In this document: piece by piece, positions 1 through 10,309 of the stretch | How the letters are laid out: each line of letters begins with the position of its first letter | Numbering within the stretch: position 1 is the stretch's first letter | From: Cytobacillus sp. FSL H8-0458 | GTDB taxonomy: Bacteria; Bacillota; Bacilli; Bacillales; Cytobacillaceae | Assembly: GCF_038002165.1 (NCBI RefSeq) | Contig: NZ_JBBOBR010000001.1 | Coordinates: forward strand, 3,782,001 to 3,846,000 | Length of the DNA: 64,000 bases | Reading direction: 5' to 3' | Made by a program: the position numbers and the translations under genes | The notes under the pieces: generated by a model | Databases searched by the model: none | Seen by the model: the letters and a program-made list of their open reading frames with translations, nothing else | What the model was told of the DNA's origin: nothing

Positions 1-569
1 GTTTCGTAGCGGACAACAGCCAGGAGCACAATGGCAATCACTCCGAGTACACTTGAGATATAAATAAGATTGGTAAAGGAAGTAATCTGATATAGGTAGA
101 TTCCAAGACTTGGAGCAATGATCATTCCGATCGTAACACTCAGGCCATAGTAACCCATTCCTTCTCCAAGCCTGGAATTAGGCACTACATCTACAGCAGC
201 TGTCCCATTCACAGTAGTTGACCAGCCCCATGCAAGCCCATGAATGAATCGGAACAACAGAAAAATCATCACCACGCTTGAAAGCGGGTAAATTATGGTT
301 ATTGCCAAAAGCGCTGCTGCCCCAATCAGCACCAGCTGCTTTCTTGCTTTATATTCCAGCATGAACCCGATGAAAGGCCTGCTCAAAACGGCTCCAATCG
401 AAAACAGTGCTGTCACCAGCCCAATTTCAAGACCAGTTGCCCCTATGGACTTTATATATGGAGGCAATGTTGGAATCAGCATCTGAAAGGACATAAAAAT
501 AAATAAATTCCCAACCATCAGCATAATGAAAGACTTGGTCCATAAAGTCTCTTTTGCAGCCTTTTCCAA
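1..569 (-). CDS. MFS transporter, N-terminal part (runs off the window)
   Basis: Major facilitator superfamily permease; the substrate cannot be told. The visible 189 residues hold the first five to six membrane segments. A short charged loop with RPF and YKARKQ lies between helices 2 and 3, the usual MFS signature region, and a second conserved stretch (RFIHGLAWG) matches helix 4. The start is the TTG at 569, because AGGGGG sits six bases upstream of it; the ATG at 575 is in frame but lies against the Shine-Dalgarno sequence. The C-terminal half lies outside the window. Drug or sugar-phosphate efflux is possible but unsupported. Confidence 0.85.
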   Translation of the reverse strand, partial: MEKAAKETLWTKSFIMLMVGNLFIFMSFQMLIPTLPPYIKSIGATGLEIGLVTALFSIGAVLSRPFIGFMLEYKARKQLVLIGAAALLAITIIYPLSSVVMIFLLFRFIHGLAWGWSTTVNGTAAVDVVPNSRLGEGMGYYGLSVTIGMIIAPSLGIYLYQITSFTNLIYISSVLGVIAIVLLAVVRYE

Positions 570-716
570 GTGCATCCCCCTTTCATCTATTAAAGAAAAT
601 GATTAATTATTTCGCATCACTAAATGCTACCACAACTGGCTGCAAAAAGGAACGGGAATTTGCATCAGATCAAGGCATAGAAAAACCATTGGGACAATGA
701 CAATACCCTATTAAAG

Positions 717-745
717 TCAAAAAAAAAGGAGCCTGATTAAGCTCC
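717..745 (-). terminator. Rho-independent terminator of the carboxylesterase gene
   Basis: On the minus strand GGAGC and GCTCC flank an 8-nt loop and are followed by nine U residues, six bases after the stop codon. Confidence 0.8.
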
Positions 746-750
746 CCTCA

Positions 751-1515
751 TCACCCCTGAAGGCTGCTTGTTTCCAGTACCCGCTTCAGAAAATGCAGTG
801 TTCTTTCTATAATGATATCCTGATCGTTATCCAGCGTTGCCACATGATAGCTGTTGTCCAGAGTGACTAATTCCTTGTCAGCTGATTTTATGCCGCTGTA
901 TATTTCCTGTGAGTTGGAAGGAGGAACTACGTGATCTTCTTTTGAGACAAAAATTAGCGCAGGACAAGTCACTTTCCCTAAATCAGCTTTCACCTTCTTC
1001 ATAAGTTCCGTTATTTCACCAAGCGATTTAACCGGTGTCTTTTCATAGGCAAGCTCTTTTATATCAGGATTTTTTATGTCTGAACCAATTGCATCAAGGA
1101 AGCGGACATCCTCAAGGCTCGCTGCTGCCGCCATATCAGGAATCTCAACAGCTGCATTAATTGGGATAATCCCCTTAATCTCCGGATACTTCTCAGCCAT
1201 ATACAATGTCAGGGTACCGCCCATTGACAGACCTGTAACGAATATTGTACTGCAGCGCTCTTTCAGCCACCGATAGCCTGTTTCAACAGAATGAATCCAG
1301 TCCTGATAGGTCGTTGTTTCCATTTCTTCATAATGAGTGCCATGTCCCCTCAGGCGTGGACCGCAGACCGTATATCCAGCATTTCCATAAGCTTCCCCAA
1401 GCGGACGCATACTTTGAGTTGAACCGGTAAAGCCATGTGAAACCAGAATCCCAATTTCATTTCCTTCAAAATAAAAAGGTTCTGCTCCTTCTAAAACCGG
1501 ATACTTTACAGACAT
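751..1515 (-). CDS. alpha/beta-hydrolase, Est30-type carboxylesterase
   Basis: Serine hydrolase of 254 residues, probably a cytoplasmic carboxylesterase acting on short acyl esters (family knowledge). Visible motifs are the oxyanion HGFTGS near residue 30, the nucleophile elbow GLSMG near residue 95, an acid in SKEDHVVPP and the catalytic His in NSYHVAT near the C-terminus. Length and motif spacing match Geobacillus Est30. An upstream in-frame ATG at 1533 would add six residues encoded by the ribosome binding site itself (GGAGGAAGG), so the start is placed at 1515. The gene is monocistronic with its own terminator. Confidence 0.9.
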   Translation of the reverse strand: MSVKYPVLEGAEPFYFEGNEIGILVSHGFTGSTQSMRPLGEAYGNAGYTVCGPRLRGHGTHYEEMETTTYQDWIHSVETGYRWLKERCSTIFVTGLSMGGTLTLYMAEKYPEIKGIIPINAAVEIPDMAAAASLEDVRFLDAIGSDIKNPDIKELAYEKTPVKSLGEITELMKKVKADLGKVTCPALIFVSKEDHVVPPSNSQEIYSGIKSADKELVTLDNSYHVATLDNDQDIIIERTLHFLKRVLETSSLQG

Positions 1516-1798
1516 GTTCCTTCCTCCATTCAATAGATTACTTCCTATAAAGAGATATTCTTTTCACCTCCCTCTATCCCTCCTTGTTTGAAAGTATTTA
1601 ACATTTTTGTAAAACTTCGCATCCAGCATTGAGAAAAACTTTTTTTCCAGCATCGTCTTGTTTATAATAGGTAGAATGAATAAAGAGTATTGCCCTATTA
1701 ACGATAGCAAACACAGCTAAGGGAAGTTTCGCTTTATTTTCCTTCCCGATATTATTAAAATAAGTACTAACTACATAAACAGAAAGGCTGATACCGGT

Positions 1799-3490
<1,692 letters not shown>

Positions 3491-3492
3491 GC

Positions 3493-3526
3493 AAAAAGCT
3501 TGAGGGCTTCTTTCCTTCAGGCTTTT
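3493..3526 (+). terminator. glnS terminator
   Basis: An AAAAGC...GCTTTT stem with wobble pairs (TTGAGGG against CCTTCAG) begins three bases after the glnS stop and ends in a U-rich stretch. Confidence 0.6.
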
Positions 3527-3616
3527 CTACCCGTAAAAACATTCATAAACTGCCTTTTCGCAAAAAAGTATGGTAAGGTTTTAAAAGTAAGCATTTACAT
3601 AAGGAGGAATAGCATA

Positions 3617-3967
3617 ATGTCAAATCAGCATGACCCAAATACATTACCGCCGAAAACATGTTCAGTAGACCGCATGGTGACCGTTAAAGAGGACGTTGAA
3701 AAGGTTCTTGCAGGAAAGAAAACAGCTACACGCCGCAACGGCCGCTATGCTGATGTAGGAGAAATCATGACACTTGAGGGACAAGATTTTGTTGTAGAAA
3801 AAGTTTATTCACAGTCTCTCGGAGAATTAACTGACGAAGATGCCCGCCAGGAGGGCTTCGAAAATTTGGAAGACTACAAGCAATCCATCCTTTCCATGCA
3901 TCCGGGTATGCCTTGGGTTCCGCAAATGCGTGTATGGGTTCATGAATTCAGCGCAGTGAAGAAGTAA
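3617..3967 (+). CDS. ASCH domain protein
   Basis: Small soluble protein of 116 residues with an ASCH (PUA-like) fold, a family proposed to bind RNA or modified nucleic acid. Support comes from the GKKTATRRNGRYADVGE segment near residues 32-48 (the conserved basic-plus-G.R signature), a following beta-strand pair, LTDEDARQEGF, and WVHEF near the C-terminus. A longer in-frame reading from 3500 exists, but AAGGAGGAATAGCATA directly precedes the ATG at 3617. It lies between glnS and a small membrane protein and may be cotranscribed with the latter (9-bp gap). Cellular role unknown. Confidence 0.8.
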   Translation: MSNQHDPNTLPPKTCSVDRMVTVKEDVEKVLAGKKTATRRNGRYADVGEIMTLEGQDFVVEKVYSQSLGELTDEDARQEGFENLEDYKQSILSMHPGMPWVPQMRVWVHEFSAVKK

Positions 3968-3976
3968 TCTGCCGGG

Positions 3977-4417
3977 ATGGACATACTGTACCGAATACTG
4001 CTGTACATCCATGTCAGCAGTGCTATACTTTCTGTTGGCCCATTTTTTATTCTGATTCCAATCGTCAATAAATTGGAATCGGCCGGGCCCGGGGTCCAGC
4101 AGGCATACATCGGCATTTTCAGGACATCCGTGCGCCTTGTCAAGCATGCGGGACATGTACTGGTAGGTTCAGGTATCCTTCTAATTGTGAACAGCCACTG
4201 GGCCTGGACGACATCTTGGATCGTCGCTACCCTGGCAGTCATGGGAGGCTCAGTCTTTTTTCTCGCCCGGGCCTTCACTCCCGTCCTGAGGAAATTTGAA
4301 GAGCCGGGAGCAGATCAGCATTTCCTTATCAGAAAGCTTACCCGCTCCGTCTGGATCTATCTTTTTCTGTTAATGCTCATGCTCTGGTTCATGGTAGCCA
4401 AGCCGGTGCTTTGGTAG
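3977..4417 (+). CDS. DUF2269-like integral membrane protein
   Basis: Membrane protein of 146 residues with four hydrophobic segments: around residues 5-28 (containing the HVSSAILSVGP motif), 55-72, 80-98 and 125-142. The early His/Ser/Gly-rich helix resembles the DUF2269 family, whose function is not established. It starts nine bases after the ASCH gene, with only a weak ribosome binding site, so translation may depend on the upstream gene. A strong terminator follows. Confidence 0.6.
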   Translation: MDILYRILLYIHVSSAILSVGPFFILIPIVNKLESAGPGVQQAYIGIFRTSVRLVKHAGHVLVGSGILLIVNSHWAWTTSWIVATLAVMGGSVFFLARAFTPVLRKFEEPGADQHFLIRKLTRSVWIYLFLLMLMLWFMVAKPVLW

Positions 4418-4423
4418 GAAAAT

Positions 4424-4458
4424 AAAAACAAGCGCTCATGATGTGCGCTTGTTTTTTT
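4424..4458 (+). terminator. Terminator after the DUF2269-like gene
   Basis: AAACAAGCGC pairs with GCGCTTGTTT around a 9-nt loop, followed by a run of U. Confidence 0.9.
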
Positions 4459-4590
4459 CTGCATGGATAAATCCATATTTTCTCGGCTTGATGCAGCTTC
4501 TATTCACTTTTGCTGAATATGCGGTGTCTATCTTGGCATTATACAACCTCTGCGCGAATAATCAGAATTTTCACCCTTGCAACTAACTCA

Positions 4591-5316
4591 TTATTTCAAA
4601 AACCTTTCCGGAAAATCGGTCATAATCACTTCGACTCCTGCATTATTTAACAATCCGCTGCGGGTTTCATCATTTACGGTATACACCCGAAGCGGAAATC
4701 CTGCTTCTTTTGCTTTCCTCCCAAACTCGGATAGAGCAAACCTCTCTTCACAATGAATGCTGTCTGCATCGATTTTTTTGGCAATTTCGAGTGTATTTTC
4801 AGGAATGCCTTCAATCAAATACCCCGTCTGTATAGCTACATGAGAGTCCCGGACTCTCCTCAGGCTCTCCGCATTGAAGGATGAGATAATGACACGCTGT
4901 TCCAATCCATATTTAAGTATAAGGTCAATCACCTTTCTCTCCATCCCAGGATAGTCAATCAAATCATTTTTCAATTCAATATTAATCAGCAGTTCATTGC
5001 CCTCCATCACTGCCCATTTTAAAAATTTCTCCAGGTCAGGGATTGTTTCTCCTGCGTTCACATCCGCAAACCAGCTCCCGGCATCAAGCTTCAGGATTTC
5101 TTCAAAGGTCATGTCCTTTATATAGCCGGTTCCGCCAGTCGTTCTGTCCACTTTTTCGTCATGAATGATTACAAGCGTACCATCCTTCGCCATTTGCACA
5201 TCCAATTCAATGCCATCTGCTCCTGTCTCCAATGCAGCCTGAAAAGCGGCCATTGTGTTTTCCGGAAAACGTCCACTGACACCGCGATGCGCAAATACTT
5301 TCGCTTTTTTATTCAA
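4591..5316 (-). CDS. glycerophosphodiester phosphodiesterase
   Basis: GDPD-family enzyme (241 residues) that hydrolyses glycerophosphodiesters to sn-glycerol 3-phosphate and an alcohol. No signal peptide, so it is the cytoplasmic UgpQ-like type. A TIM-barrel with the family residues is visible: His10-Arg11, Glu19 in PENT, Glu37 and Asp39 in GIELDVQ, and His52 in IIHDEKVDRTTGG. The TTG start is supported by AGGAGG seven bases upstream. Monocistronic, no clear terminator. The nearby G3P acyltransferase plsY (28 kb) would use its product, but they are not linked. Confidence 0.9.
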   Translation of the reverse strand: MNKKAKVFAHRGVSGRFPENTMAAFQAALETGADGIELDVQMAKDGTLVIIHDEKVDRTTGGTGYIKDMTFEEILKLDAGSWFADVNAGETIPDLEKFLKWAVMEGNELLINIELKNDLIDYPGMERKVIDLILKYGLEQRVIISSFNAESLRRVRDSHVAIQTGYLIEGIPENTLEIAKKIDADSIHCEERFALSEFGRKAKEAGFPLRVYTVNDETRSGLLNNAGVEVIMTDFPERFLK

Positions 5317-5410
5317 TTTATCTCCTCCTATGACAAAAACATCATCATTAATATTCTATTCTACAACCAGTACCAAAATCATTTTTTCATTCCAAGAAAG
5401 CCCGCTCAAG

Positions 5411-5439
5411 TTTCACTTCGCATTAGATTCCATTATAAT
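5411..5439 (+). promoter_or_regulatory. Candidate sigma-A promoter of the TerD fusion gene
   Basis: TTTCAC (5411-5416) and TATAAT (5434-5439) are separated by exactly 17 bp, about 75 nt upstream of the GTG start at 5517. Confidence 0.65.
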
Positions 5440-5516
5440 GAAAACTATGAAACTTCTTTCTTTCCAGTACGTATAACAAATTATCCATACATAAAACGAA
5501 TTTAGGAGTGAAATCT

Positions 5517-6968
5517 GTGGGAGTTCGATTGAGCAAGGGACAAAAAGTAGATTTGACCAAAACCAATCCTGGTTTGCAGGTTGTGATGGCAGGATTGGGC
5601 TGGGATGTCAGCCACAATCAATCTCAATACGACCTGGACGCTTCAGCATTTTTAACAGGCGCATCCGGCAAAGTGCAAAGTGACAGTGACTTTGTGTTTT
5701 ATAATAATCCTTCCGGCGGAAACGGATCGATTCTCTACAGCAGTGACAACAGAACGGGAGCCGGCACCGGGGATGATGAACAAATCCGCATCGAGTTGAA
5801 TAAGGTGCCGCAGCATATCCATCGAATTGCATTTACTATTACCATTCATGATGCCCAGATGAAGGGTCAGAACTTCGGACAAGTTTCAAATGCCTATGTG
5901 AGAATTTTTAATGCCATGACGAACGAGGAACTGCTCCGCTTCGACCTTGGCCGTGATTTTACTGTTGAAACAGCCATCGTAGCTGCAGAGCTTTACCGCC
6001 ACAATGGCGAGTGGAAATTCAATGCCATTGCAAGCGGATTTCAGGGAGGATTAGCTGCCCTCTGCCGCAATTTCGGTGTTTCCGTAGATGATGAACCTGT
6101 TCCAAGTCAGCAGCCGTCATTCGGCCATGGCCAGTTTCAGCAGCAGGCAAATTACGGACAGCAGTCTCATGGATTCAGCCCACAGCAAAGCCAGCAGACT
6201 CAATCAGGCTACAGCCCGTCGTCTTTTGGCCAGCCTGCCTACAATCAGACTGCATATAGCACACCTCCTTCCCAGCCTTCTGCCATGGGCGGCCAAACAG
6301 GTTTTGGACAGCCGGTACAGGCTCAATCCTATACAGATGGGAATATTGCCTGCACCCGGTGCGGATCTACTAACATCCGCACCGGTCAAAAGGGATTTGG
6401 CCTTGGAAAAGCAGCAATCGGAGGACTCATCCTTGGCCCTGTAGGACTTCTTGGCGGCTTTATTGGTAAAAATCAGCTGAAGCTCACCTGTAATGCCTGC
6501 GGCAATTCATGGTCGCCTAACCAGACAGATTACGCTCAGTGGGCCAATGACCAAAAGCGCCGCGCACAGGAGCTTTTCACCCGATTCAAGAGCCAGGATG
6601 TCATGGATGCCGTTGTAGCTTCATGCGCTCTTGTCGGCATGGCAGATGGCAGACTTGATCCATCTGAACGCCAAAAGATGATCGAATTTGTAAACAGCAG
6701 CCAGGAGTTAAAAGTATTTGATACCCAAAAGGTGATACAGCAATTCAATATGTTCGTCCAGCGGATTGAGATGGACCCGATCATCGGCCGGGCCGAAGCC
6801 TTCAAAGCAGTTGGCCGGGTAAGAAATAAGCCTGAGATCGCCCGCCTCGTAGCCCGTTATTGCATCGCGATCGGTTATGCTGATGGAAACTTTGATCAAA
6901 ATGAAAAACAGGCTGTTACAGAAATCTGCATGGAACTCGGATTAAACCCGCATGAATTTCTATCCTGA
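5517..6968 (+). CDS. TerD - zinc ribbon - TerB fusion protein
   Basis: 483-residue multidomain stress protein. Residues 1-185 form a TerD domain (LSKGQKVDLTK start, calcium-binding type aspartates in QYDLDASAF and GDDEQ). A long Gln/Ser/Gly/Tyr-rich linker follows (about 190-270), then a zinc ribbon with CTRCG near 278 and CNACG near 325 enclosing a glycine-rich hydrophobic hairpin. The C-terminal 130 residues are TerB-like helices with two MADGRLDPSE/YADGNFDQNE repeats. TerD and TerB usually come from separate genes of tellurite/stress operons. The GTG at 5517 is chosen because AGGAG lies eight bases upstream and TerD proteins begin MG(V/I)xLSKG. The role is probably calcium-linked membrane or envelope stress (inference). 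Confidence 0.85.
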   Translation: MGVRLSKGQKVDLTKTNPGLQVVMAGLGWDVSHNQSQYDLDASAFLTGASGKVQSDSDFVFYNNPSGGNGSILYSSDNRTGAGTGDDEQIRIELNKVPQHIHRIAFTITIHDAQMKGQNFGQVSNAYVRIFNAMTNEELLRFDLGRDFTVETAIVAAELYRHNGEWKFNAIASGFQGGLAALCRNFGVSVDDEPVPSQQPSFGHGQFQQQANYGQQSHGFSPQQSQQTQSGYSPSSFGQPAYNQTAYSTPPSQPSAMGGQTGFGQPVQAQSYTDGNIACTRCGSTNIRTGQKGFGLGKAAIGGLILGPVGLLGGFIGKNQLKLTCNACGNSWSPNQTDYAQWANDQKRRAQELFTRFKSQDVMDAVVASCALVGMADGRLDPSERQKMIEFVNSSQELKVFDTQKVIQQFNMFVQRIEMDPIIGRAEAFKAVGRVRNKPEIARLVARYCIAIGYADGNFDQNEKQAVTEICMELGLNPHEFLS

Positions 6969-6974
6969 TTTTTC

Positions 6975-7006
6975 AAGCTCTGCCCTATTACGGCAGAGCT
7001 TTTTTT
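6975..7006 (+). terminator. Terminator of the TerD fusion gene
   Basis: AGCTCTGCC pairs with GGCAGAGCT around a short loop, followed by seven U. Confidence 0.92.
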
Positions 7007-7108
7007 GCATTTATTCCCTCCACCTCCTGAATATGCCGCATACAAAGGCCACATGCGGGTATACTCAAAAAGATAAGAGGTCTGTTATTTTAAAAGGAGG
7101 TAATATTT

Positions 7109-7957
7109 TTGAAGGAAAGTTCATCAACTGAACGCTATATGCCCATGACTTCCTCCACGAGCGGGATGATTGTTAACGAAGCCGATGGAGTTTACTGCCT
7201 GACAGTTCAGATTGTTAATGTTTGTTTTGTGCGAATATCAGAAAAGCCCGGCGACTGGGTTCTGGTTGACGCAGGCATGCCAAAATCTGCAGAGAAAATC
7301 ATGGATGCCGCGGAAGAACTTTTTGGAGAGAACGCCAGACCGAAGGCCATTATTCTTACACACGGCCACTTTGACCATGTTGGTGCAATTATTGATTTGG
7401 TTGAGCGCTGGCAGGTTCCTGTGTACGCACACACACTGGAAATGCCATTCTTAACCGGACAGCAGGATTACCCCAAACCTGACGCGAGTGTTGAAGGCGG
7501 ACTTGTTGCAAAGATGTCCCCCACCTTTCCGCATGAAGGCATCGATCTCGGAACCCATATTCAGTCTTTGCCTGGCGACGGAAATGTTCCCCATATGGAA
7601 GGATGGAAATGGATCCACACACCAGGTCATACCCCTGGCCATGTTTCCTTGTTCAGGGAATCGGATCGTGTGCTGATTGCAGGTGATGCTTTCGTGACAG
7701 TAAAACAGGAATCCTTATACAGTGTCCTCACTCAGGAACAGGAAATCAGCGGCCCGCCCCGCTATCTGACGACAGATTGGGATGCGGCCAGGACATCCGT
7801 ACAGAAACTTGAAGCCCTTCAGCCGGATGTTGCCATCACTGGACACGGCATACCCATGGCCGCCGCTGTATTAAGAGAAAGCCTCACCAGACTTGTGAAT
7901 GATTTTGATGAAATTGCCGTTCCAGACCACGGAAAATATGTAGACGGGGAACGCTAG
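7109..7957 (+). CDS. MBL-fold metallo-hydrolase
   Basis: Metallo-beta-lactamase-fold hydrolase of 282 residues with a two-metal site: THGHFDHVG (residues 89-97), the downstream His in HTPGHTPGH near 173, Asp in IAGDAF near 192, and a final His in ITGHG near 245. This arrangement is shared by glyoxalase II-like and Zn-dependent hydrolases; the substrate cannot be assigned. The TTG start is preceded by an excellent AAAGGAGGT. A single-gene unit with its own terminator. Confidence 0.9.
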   Translation: MKESSSTERYMPMTSSTSGMIVNEADGVYCLTVQIVNVCFVRISEKPGDWVLVDAGMPKSAEKIMDAAEELFGENARPKAIILTHGHFDHVGAIIDLVERWQVPVYAHTLEMPFLTGQQDYPKPDASVEGGLVAKMSPTFPHEGIDLGTHIQSLPGDGNVPHMEGWKWIHTPGHTPGHVSLFRESDRVLIAGDAFVTVKQESLYSVLTQEQEISGPPRYLTTDWDAARTSVQKLEALQPDVAITGHGIPMAAAVLRESLTRLVNDFDEIAVPDHGKYVDGER

Positions 7958-7999
7958 AAAAAAGCAAGGTCCAGCAAAATGACTGGATCTTGCTTTTTT
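7958..7999 (+). terminator. Terminator of the MBL-fold hydrolase gene
   Basis: AAGCAAGGTCCAG pairs (one wobble) with CTGGATCTTGCTT, followed by U6. Confidence 0.9.
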
Positions 8000-8067
8000 A
8001 ATGTTTAAAACACTCAAATAAAGGAAGAGTATAAAAAACGAATTTTAATAGTTCAGGAGGTTCATAT

Positions 8068-8415
8068 ATGCATCTTGAAAACTTTACAGGTCAAAAGATC
8101 CAAATAAAATTCAAGAACTTTCCAAACGATCTCGTCGGCTCCATTACTGGCATTTTTCAGCCCGACGAGTGGTACCTTGTTAAACTGATCAAAACAGAAA
8201 GCATGGGAATCTGGGTTGAGAACCCTTGCTTCAAGCGAACAATGGTACAAAAAGAAGATGGTACCAACATTCCGGAAGAACAGCAAAAGGAAGAAGATTG
8301 CGTCACCCATTTTCTGATCCGCTGGGATTACATCAGCTCTGTGATTACCTTTCCGGACAAGACGACGCTAGGTGTTGATAAGAAAGCCAAATTAATAGGT
8401 TTTCAGCCCTCTTAA
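8068..8415 (+). CDS. small conserved-looking protein of unknown function
   Basis: 115-residue soluble protein that I do not recognise. An N-terminal beta-rich stretch (GQKIQIKFKNF, GSITGIFQPDEWYLVKLIK) could form a small barrel of the SH3/Sm type, followed by a charged loop (EEQQKEED) and a second strand region. Two cysteines (CFKRT, EDCVTH) are present. It has its own AGGAGG ribosome binding site and terminator, so it is probably real. Upstream, GTTTAA (8003-8008) and GGAAGA 14 bp later weakly resemble a sigma-B promoter. Confidence 0.65.
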   Translation: MHLENFTGQKIQIKFKNFPNDLVGSITGIFQPDEWYLVKLIKTESMGIWVENPCFKRTMVQKEDGTNIPEEQQKEEDCVTHFLIRWDYISSVITFPDKTTLGVDKKAKLIGFQPS

Positions 8416-8424
8416 TAGATAGAT

Positions 8425-8459
8425 CATCCCCCGGTGCTTTACACACGGGGATTTTTTAT
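8425..8459 (+). terminator. Terminator of the unknown 115-residue protein gene
   Basis: ATCCCCCG pairs with CGGGGAT around a 12-nt loop, followed by U6. Confidence 0.85.
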
Positions 8460-8529
8460 TAGAAAAGTTTCCTTTTATAGACTATGATATATTTACCGAC
8501 TTTTCAAAAAATAATACGGAGGCACACAC

Positions 8530-9492
8530 ATGACAAAAAGAACCTGTATCATTACACATGATCTGGATCCCTCACTGCTTGAAAGAATAAATGAAATCAT
8601 TCCCGATTGGGAGCTCATTTCCGGCAAGGATCCCGCAAACTGGTCAAATGAAATGAAAAAAGCCGAAGTCATCGCCGGCTGGAAAAAGGAACTTAAAGAG
8701 ATGGTTCTCGAGGGAGACAGCAAACTCCGCTGGTTCCAATCCTGGAGTGCAGGTGTCGACTCCCTCCCCCTGGCAGAAATGGAATCACAGGACATCCAGA
8801 TTACGAGCGCCAATGGCGTACATGCCAACCCTATTTCTGAAACCATTTTCGCTCTCATGCTCGGGCTTACCCGCAAAATCCATACATATGTGAAAAATCA
8901 GCAAGCTAAAGTATGGCACCATTCCGGACTAAAGCTCGAAATACATAATAAAACCATCGGCCTGATTGGCACTGGAGCCATCGGAAAAGAAACGGCCAGG
9001 ATTGCCAAAGCATTCGGCATGAAGGTCATTGGAGTTCGCCACTCCGGGAAACCTGAAGAGTATTTTGATGAAATGTATACATCCGGACAGCTGAACGATG
9101 TGCTTCCTCAATGTGACTATGTTGTCGTCACCCTTCCGCTTACACAGGAAACCCGGCAGCTATTCGGATCCGAACAGTTTGCCCTCATGAAGGATTCTGC
9201 CTTCTTTATCAATATCGGCAGGGGTGAAATTGTAAAGGAAAGAGATTTGATCGACGCACTGCAGAACGGCCTGATTGCAGGTGCAGGGCTTGATGTATTT
9301 GAAAAAGAACCGCTTTCTGAAGACAGCCCTCTATGGGAGCTTGATAATGTCATCATTACTCCGCATACAGCCGGATCGACGGAACACTATACCAAACGTG
9401 TGATTGAAGATATATTTATTCCCAATTTAAAAGAGTATATAACCAGCGGTATACCAGGCATTAATCTCGTTGATTATCAAAAGGGATATTAA
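8530..9492 (+). CDS. D-2-hydroxyacid dehydrogenase
   Basis: NAD(P)-dependent D-isomer 2-hydroxyacid dehydrogenase, 320 residues, reducing a 2-keto acid to a D-hydroxy acid or the reverse. Visible: the Rossmann motif GTGAIGKETA near 152, the substrate Arg in NIGRGEIV near 235, the catalytic Glu in DVFEKEP near 262, and the catalytic His in ITPHTAGST near 283. It resembles the hydroxypyruvate/glyoxylate reductase branch rather than SerA, since the ACT domain is missing. Physiological substrate unknown. GGAGG precedes the ATG; the gene converges on a DUF421 gene with a shared hairpin. Confidence 0.9.
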   Translation: MTKRTCIITHDLDPSLLERINEIIPDWELISGKDPANWSNEMKKAEVIAGWKKELKEMVLEGDSKLRWFQSWSAGVDSLPLAEMESQDIQITSANGVHANPISETIFALMLGLTRKIHTYVKNQQAKVWHHSGLKLEIHNKTIGLIGTGAIGKETARIAKAFGMKVIGVRHSGKPEEYFDEMYTSGQLNDVLPQCDYVVVTLPLTQETRQLFGSEQFALMKDSAFFINIGRGEIVKERDLIDALQNGLIAGAGLDVFEKEPLSEDSPLWELDNVIITPHTAGSTEHYTKRVIEDIFIPNLKEYITSGIPGINLVDYQKGY

Positions 9493-9500
9493 TAGAGAGG

Positions 9501-9518
9501 GCCTTGCAGATGCAAGGC
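9501..9518. terminator. Shared hairpin between convergent genes
   Basis: GCCTTGCA-GA-TGCAAGGC is a perfect 8-bp stem lying exactly between the two convergent stop codons; only a modest U-rich tail follows on the plus strand. Confidence 0.6.
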
Positions 9519-10196
9519 TCATTTCTTATAAGCTACGATATAAAACCCTTCTTCTTCCGACCATTCCGCACAGAATATTTCTTTGATATTTTGATAGCCT
9601 TCGGTTTTAATGGATTCCCTCAGCCACTCCCCATCTTTGCCCAGTAGTTTTAAGCCGTCTTCCACTACTTCTCCTTCATCAATCAGTAAAATGGAAGGAT
9701 TCTTTTCCTTCACCTCAAGTTTCATCATTTCAGGAGTGACAGGCTCTCCTTTTTGATATTTCATTACGCTTAAGCCCCCATTGGTTTCAAGATAAGCATA
9801 CTTGACTTCGTTCATGCTGAATATTCCTTTCTGGCGCAGCATCGTCCTAAGCTGTTCCATCTCAAGATGATTTTTCTCCATCTCTTTTACATCCAGCTTG
9901 CCTTCCTTGACCAGGATCGACTCTCTGCCTTTTAAAATCCTTCTGAATATATTTTTCTTTTTTGCCAGAATTTCAATGATATAAATAAATGCCCCCCATA
10001 AGAGAGCCGAATAGATAACTTGAAGCGCCGTTACTTTTTCATCATAAATCGTTTCCTCAATGATCCCTCCAAGAACAACCGCATAGACAAAATCAAACGG
10101 GGTTACCTGTGAAAGCTCCTTCTTTCCAAGAATACGGGTTACCGCTAACAGCGTTACCAGCCCCACAGCCATCTTTACTGTTATAGATAAATACAC
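9519..10196 (-). CDS. DUF421 (YetF-like) membrane protein
   Basis: 225-residue protein of the DUF421 family, which is common and paralogous in Bacillus; biochemical role unknown. Three N-terminal membrane segments (about residues 5-22, 35-52, 58-75) include TRILGKKELSQVTPFDFV, the family signature. The soluble C-terminal domain has RESILVKEGKL and EQLRTMLRQKGIF. The GTG start follows GGAGGAG by five bases. GTGTAT and GGGAAT, 15 bp apart (minus strand, 10253 to 10227), weakly resemble a sigma-B promoter. A second DUF421 gene lies at 28773. Confidence 0.88.
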   Translation of the reverse strand: MYLSITVKMAVGLVTLLAVTRILGKKELSQVTPFDFVYAVVLGGIIEETIYDEKVTALQVIYSALLWGAFIYIIEILAKKKNIFRRILKGRESILVKEGKLDVKEMEKNHLEMEQLRTMLRQKGIFSMNEVKYAYLETNGGLSVMKYQKGEPVTPEMMKLEVKEKNPSILLIDEGEVVEDGLKLLGKDGEWLRESIKTEGYQNIKEIFCAEWSEEEGFYIVAYKK

Positions 10197-10277
10197 CCAT
10201 GCTCCTCCTCTCTCTATAGCCTCTCTATTCCCTTAAGCGGCCTTTAAATACACCTTCTCCCGTATTCCACTTTTTGC

Positions 10278-10306
10278 AAAAAAAGAGATCTCTATGTCAA
10301 GAGATC
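10278..10306 (-). terminator. Terminator of the EamA transporter gene
   Basis: On the minus strand GATCTCT-TGACAT-AGAGATC is followed by TCTTTTTTT, four bases after the stop codon. Confidence 0.88.
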
Positions 10307-10309
10307 ACT

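Noticed and set aside
1560-1798. T-box leader of glnS
   Set aside because: No AGGGTGGNACCGCG-type sequence and no proper terminator before the start codon.
3500-3616. 39-residue N-terminal extension of the ASCH protein
   Set aside because: AAGGAGG lies directly upstream of the ATG at 3617, and the extension has no ribosome binding site.
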